Position numbers and translations under genes: made by a program | Shown: piece after piece, positions 5,534 to 6,089 of the stretch | Position numbering within the stretch: the stretch's first letter is position 1 | Layout of the letters: each line of letters starts with the position of its first letter | NCBI GenBank assembly: GCA_041180805.1 | Contig: JBEGQX010000295.1 | Location: 1 to 6,089, forward strand | Direction of reading: 5' to 3' | DNA length: 6,089 bases | Source of the DNA: JBEGQX01 sp041180805 | Lineage (GTDB): Bacteria > Planctomycetota > Planctomycetia > Gemmatales > Gemmataceae | The notes under the pieces: model-generated | What the model was told of the DNA's origin: nothing | The model's database searches: none | Seen by the model: only the letters and a program-made list of their open reading frames with translations

Positions 5534-6089
5534 ATGTTCATAAATCACAAAAGGTTTTTGTTCAGCCTTGTCTGCTTTGCGAGTGTTTTCCTCTCCGGCG
5601 GATTCTGGCTTGAGACTGCCCATGGCCAGAAAAAACAGATGAAGCAGGGGGGAGGCGGGCCAAAGCATGTTTTCACCGGGCCAGCACCTTTTCATTCTCT
5701 GGATGTGATCCTTGCCAGGCCGACTTCCAACTCCATCACCATCAGCGTTCTCGCTTACGAGGAATTGCAAGCCTGGGTCCAGTACGGCACGGAGAAAGAC
5801 AACCTCTCCGCAAAAACCCCTCCAACCAGGATCGTCCCCGACAAGCCCTTTGAATTCGTGTTAAAAAACCTGAACCCCGACACCCAATACCACTACCAAC
5901 TTTTCACGAAGAAACCAAAGGACACCGAACCATTCCCGGGAAAAATATGTCATTTTCACACCCAGAGGAAACCGGGAAGCGCTTTTACCTTCACGGTCCA
6001 GTCTGATTCCCACTTGGACCAAGGGACAAGACCCGCCGTCTATGAAAAAACACTAGCCAACGCCCTTGAGGACAACCCGGACTTCCATG
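5534..6089 (+). CDS. Secreted metallophosphoesterase with Fn3-like N-terminal domain (3' end beyond window)
   Basis: The right edge cuts this gene after 185 codons, and no stop is reached. The start at 5534 gives a good signal peptide (basic NHKR, then FLFSLVCFASVFLSGGF) with likely cleavage near AHG/Q at about 31. A short basic segment KKQMKQGGGGPK follows (33-44). Residues about 52-144 look like the Fn3-like domain found at the front of purple acid phosphatase-like and PhoD-like enzymes: 'SNSITISVLAYEELQAWVQYG' and 'LKNLNPDTQYHYQLF'. The catalytic domain begins at about 150 with 'FTFTVQSDSH', where D158 and H160 form the first metal-binding DxH motif of calcineurin-like phosphoesterases. 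The remaining metal motifs (GD, GNH, H, GHxH) would lie downstream. The enzyme would hydrolyse phosphate mono- or diesters outside the cytoplasm. It follows the sulfatase stop by 16 bases and has only a weak GGGA before its start. Family confidence is high and substrate is unknown. Confidence 0.85.
   Translation, partial: MFINHKRFLFSLVCFASVFLSGGFWLETAHGQKKQMKQGGGGPKHVFTGPAPFHSLDVILARPTSNSITISVLAYEELQAWVQYGTEKDNLSAKTPPTRIVPDKPFEFVLKNLNPDTQYHYQLFTKKPKDTEPFPGKICHFHTQRKPGSAFTFTVQSDSHLDQGTRPAVYEKTLANALEDNPDFH
5630..5665 (+). repeat. Lys/Gly segment after the signal peptide of the phosphoesterase (residues 33-44)
   Basis: KKQMKQGGGGPK sits directly after the predicted signal peptide and before the Fn3-like domain. 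It is shorter and less regular than the other three Lys/Gly segments, but it has the same composition and resembles the position of the segment in the 1524-2306 protein. Confidence 0.6.

Overview
The window holds a single-strand, tightly packed gene block: five complete genes and one gene cut by the right edge, all on the + strand, with only about 67 bases of non-coding DNA at the left edge. The content points to the PVC group of bacteria, Verrucomicrobiota or Planctomycetota, and I lean towards Verrucomicrobiota. The grounds are an ECF sigma factor of the Rhodopirellula/Verrucomicrobium type, an SHD1 domain in a secreted protein, a YHYH-domain protein, EF-hands outside eukaryotes, and an exported formylglycine-type sulfatase. 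This is an inference from family content and not a taxonomic identification.

Layout: 68-589 is an ECF sigma factor. 586-1527 is a single-pass membrane protein that looks like its anti-sigma partner, with a FecR-like N-terminal segment inside the cell and a possible LolA/RseB-like sensor outside. 1524-2306 is a small secreted protein with a probable galactose-binding-like beta-sandwich. 2303-4093 is a multidomain exported protein: signal peptide, SHD1, two membrane helices, YHYH domain, lysine-rich linker and EF-hands. 4096-5517 is a secreted sulfatase. 5534 to beyond 6089 is the N-terminal part of a secreted metallophosphoesterase with an Fn3-like front domain. The first four genes are joined by 4-base stop/start overlaps (ATGA, GTGA, ATGA). 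The last two gaps are 2 and 16 bases. One transcript is therefore very likely.

Proposed logic (inference): the sigma/anti-sigma pair senses something at the envelope and drives its own operon, which delivers four exported proteins. Two are predicted hydrolases, a sulfatase and a phosphoesterase. The other two look like binding or scaffold proteins. A role in capturing and removing sulfate or phosphate esters from a marine-type polysaccharide or other anionic material would fit, but the substrate cannot be read from the sequence. All four exported proteins carry a short lysine/glycine-rich segment. Two of these share the same KGGKKGG peptide, encoded by a 20-base DNA stretch with 19 matches. 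This is the most distinctive shared feature of the cluster.

No RNA genes, mobile elements, CRISPR arrays or convincing terminators were seen.
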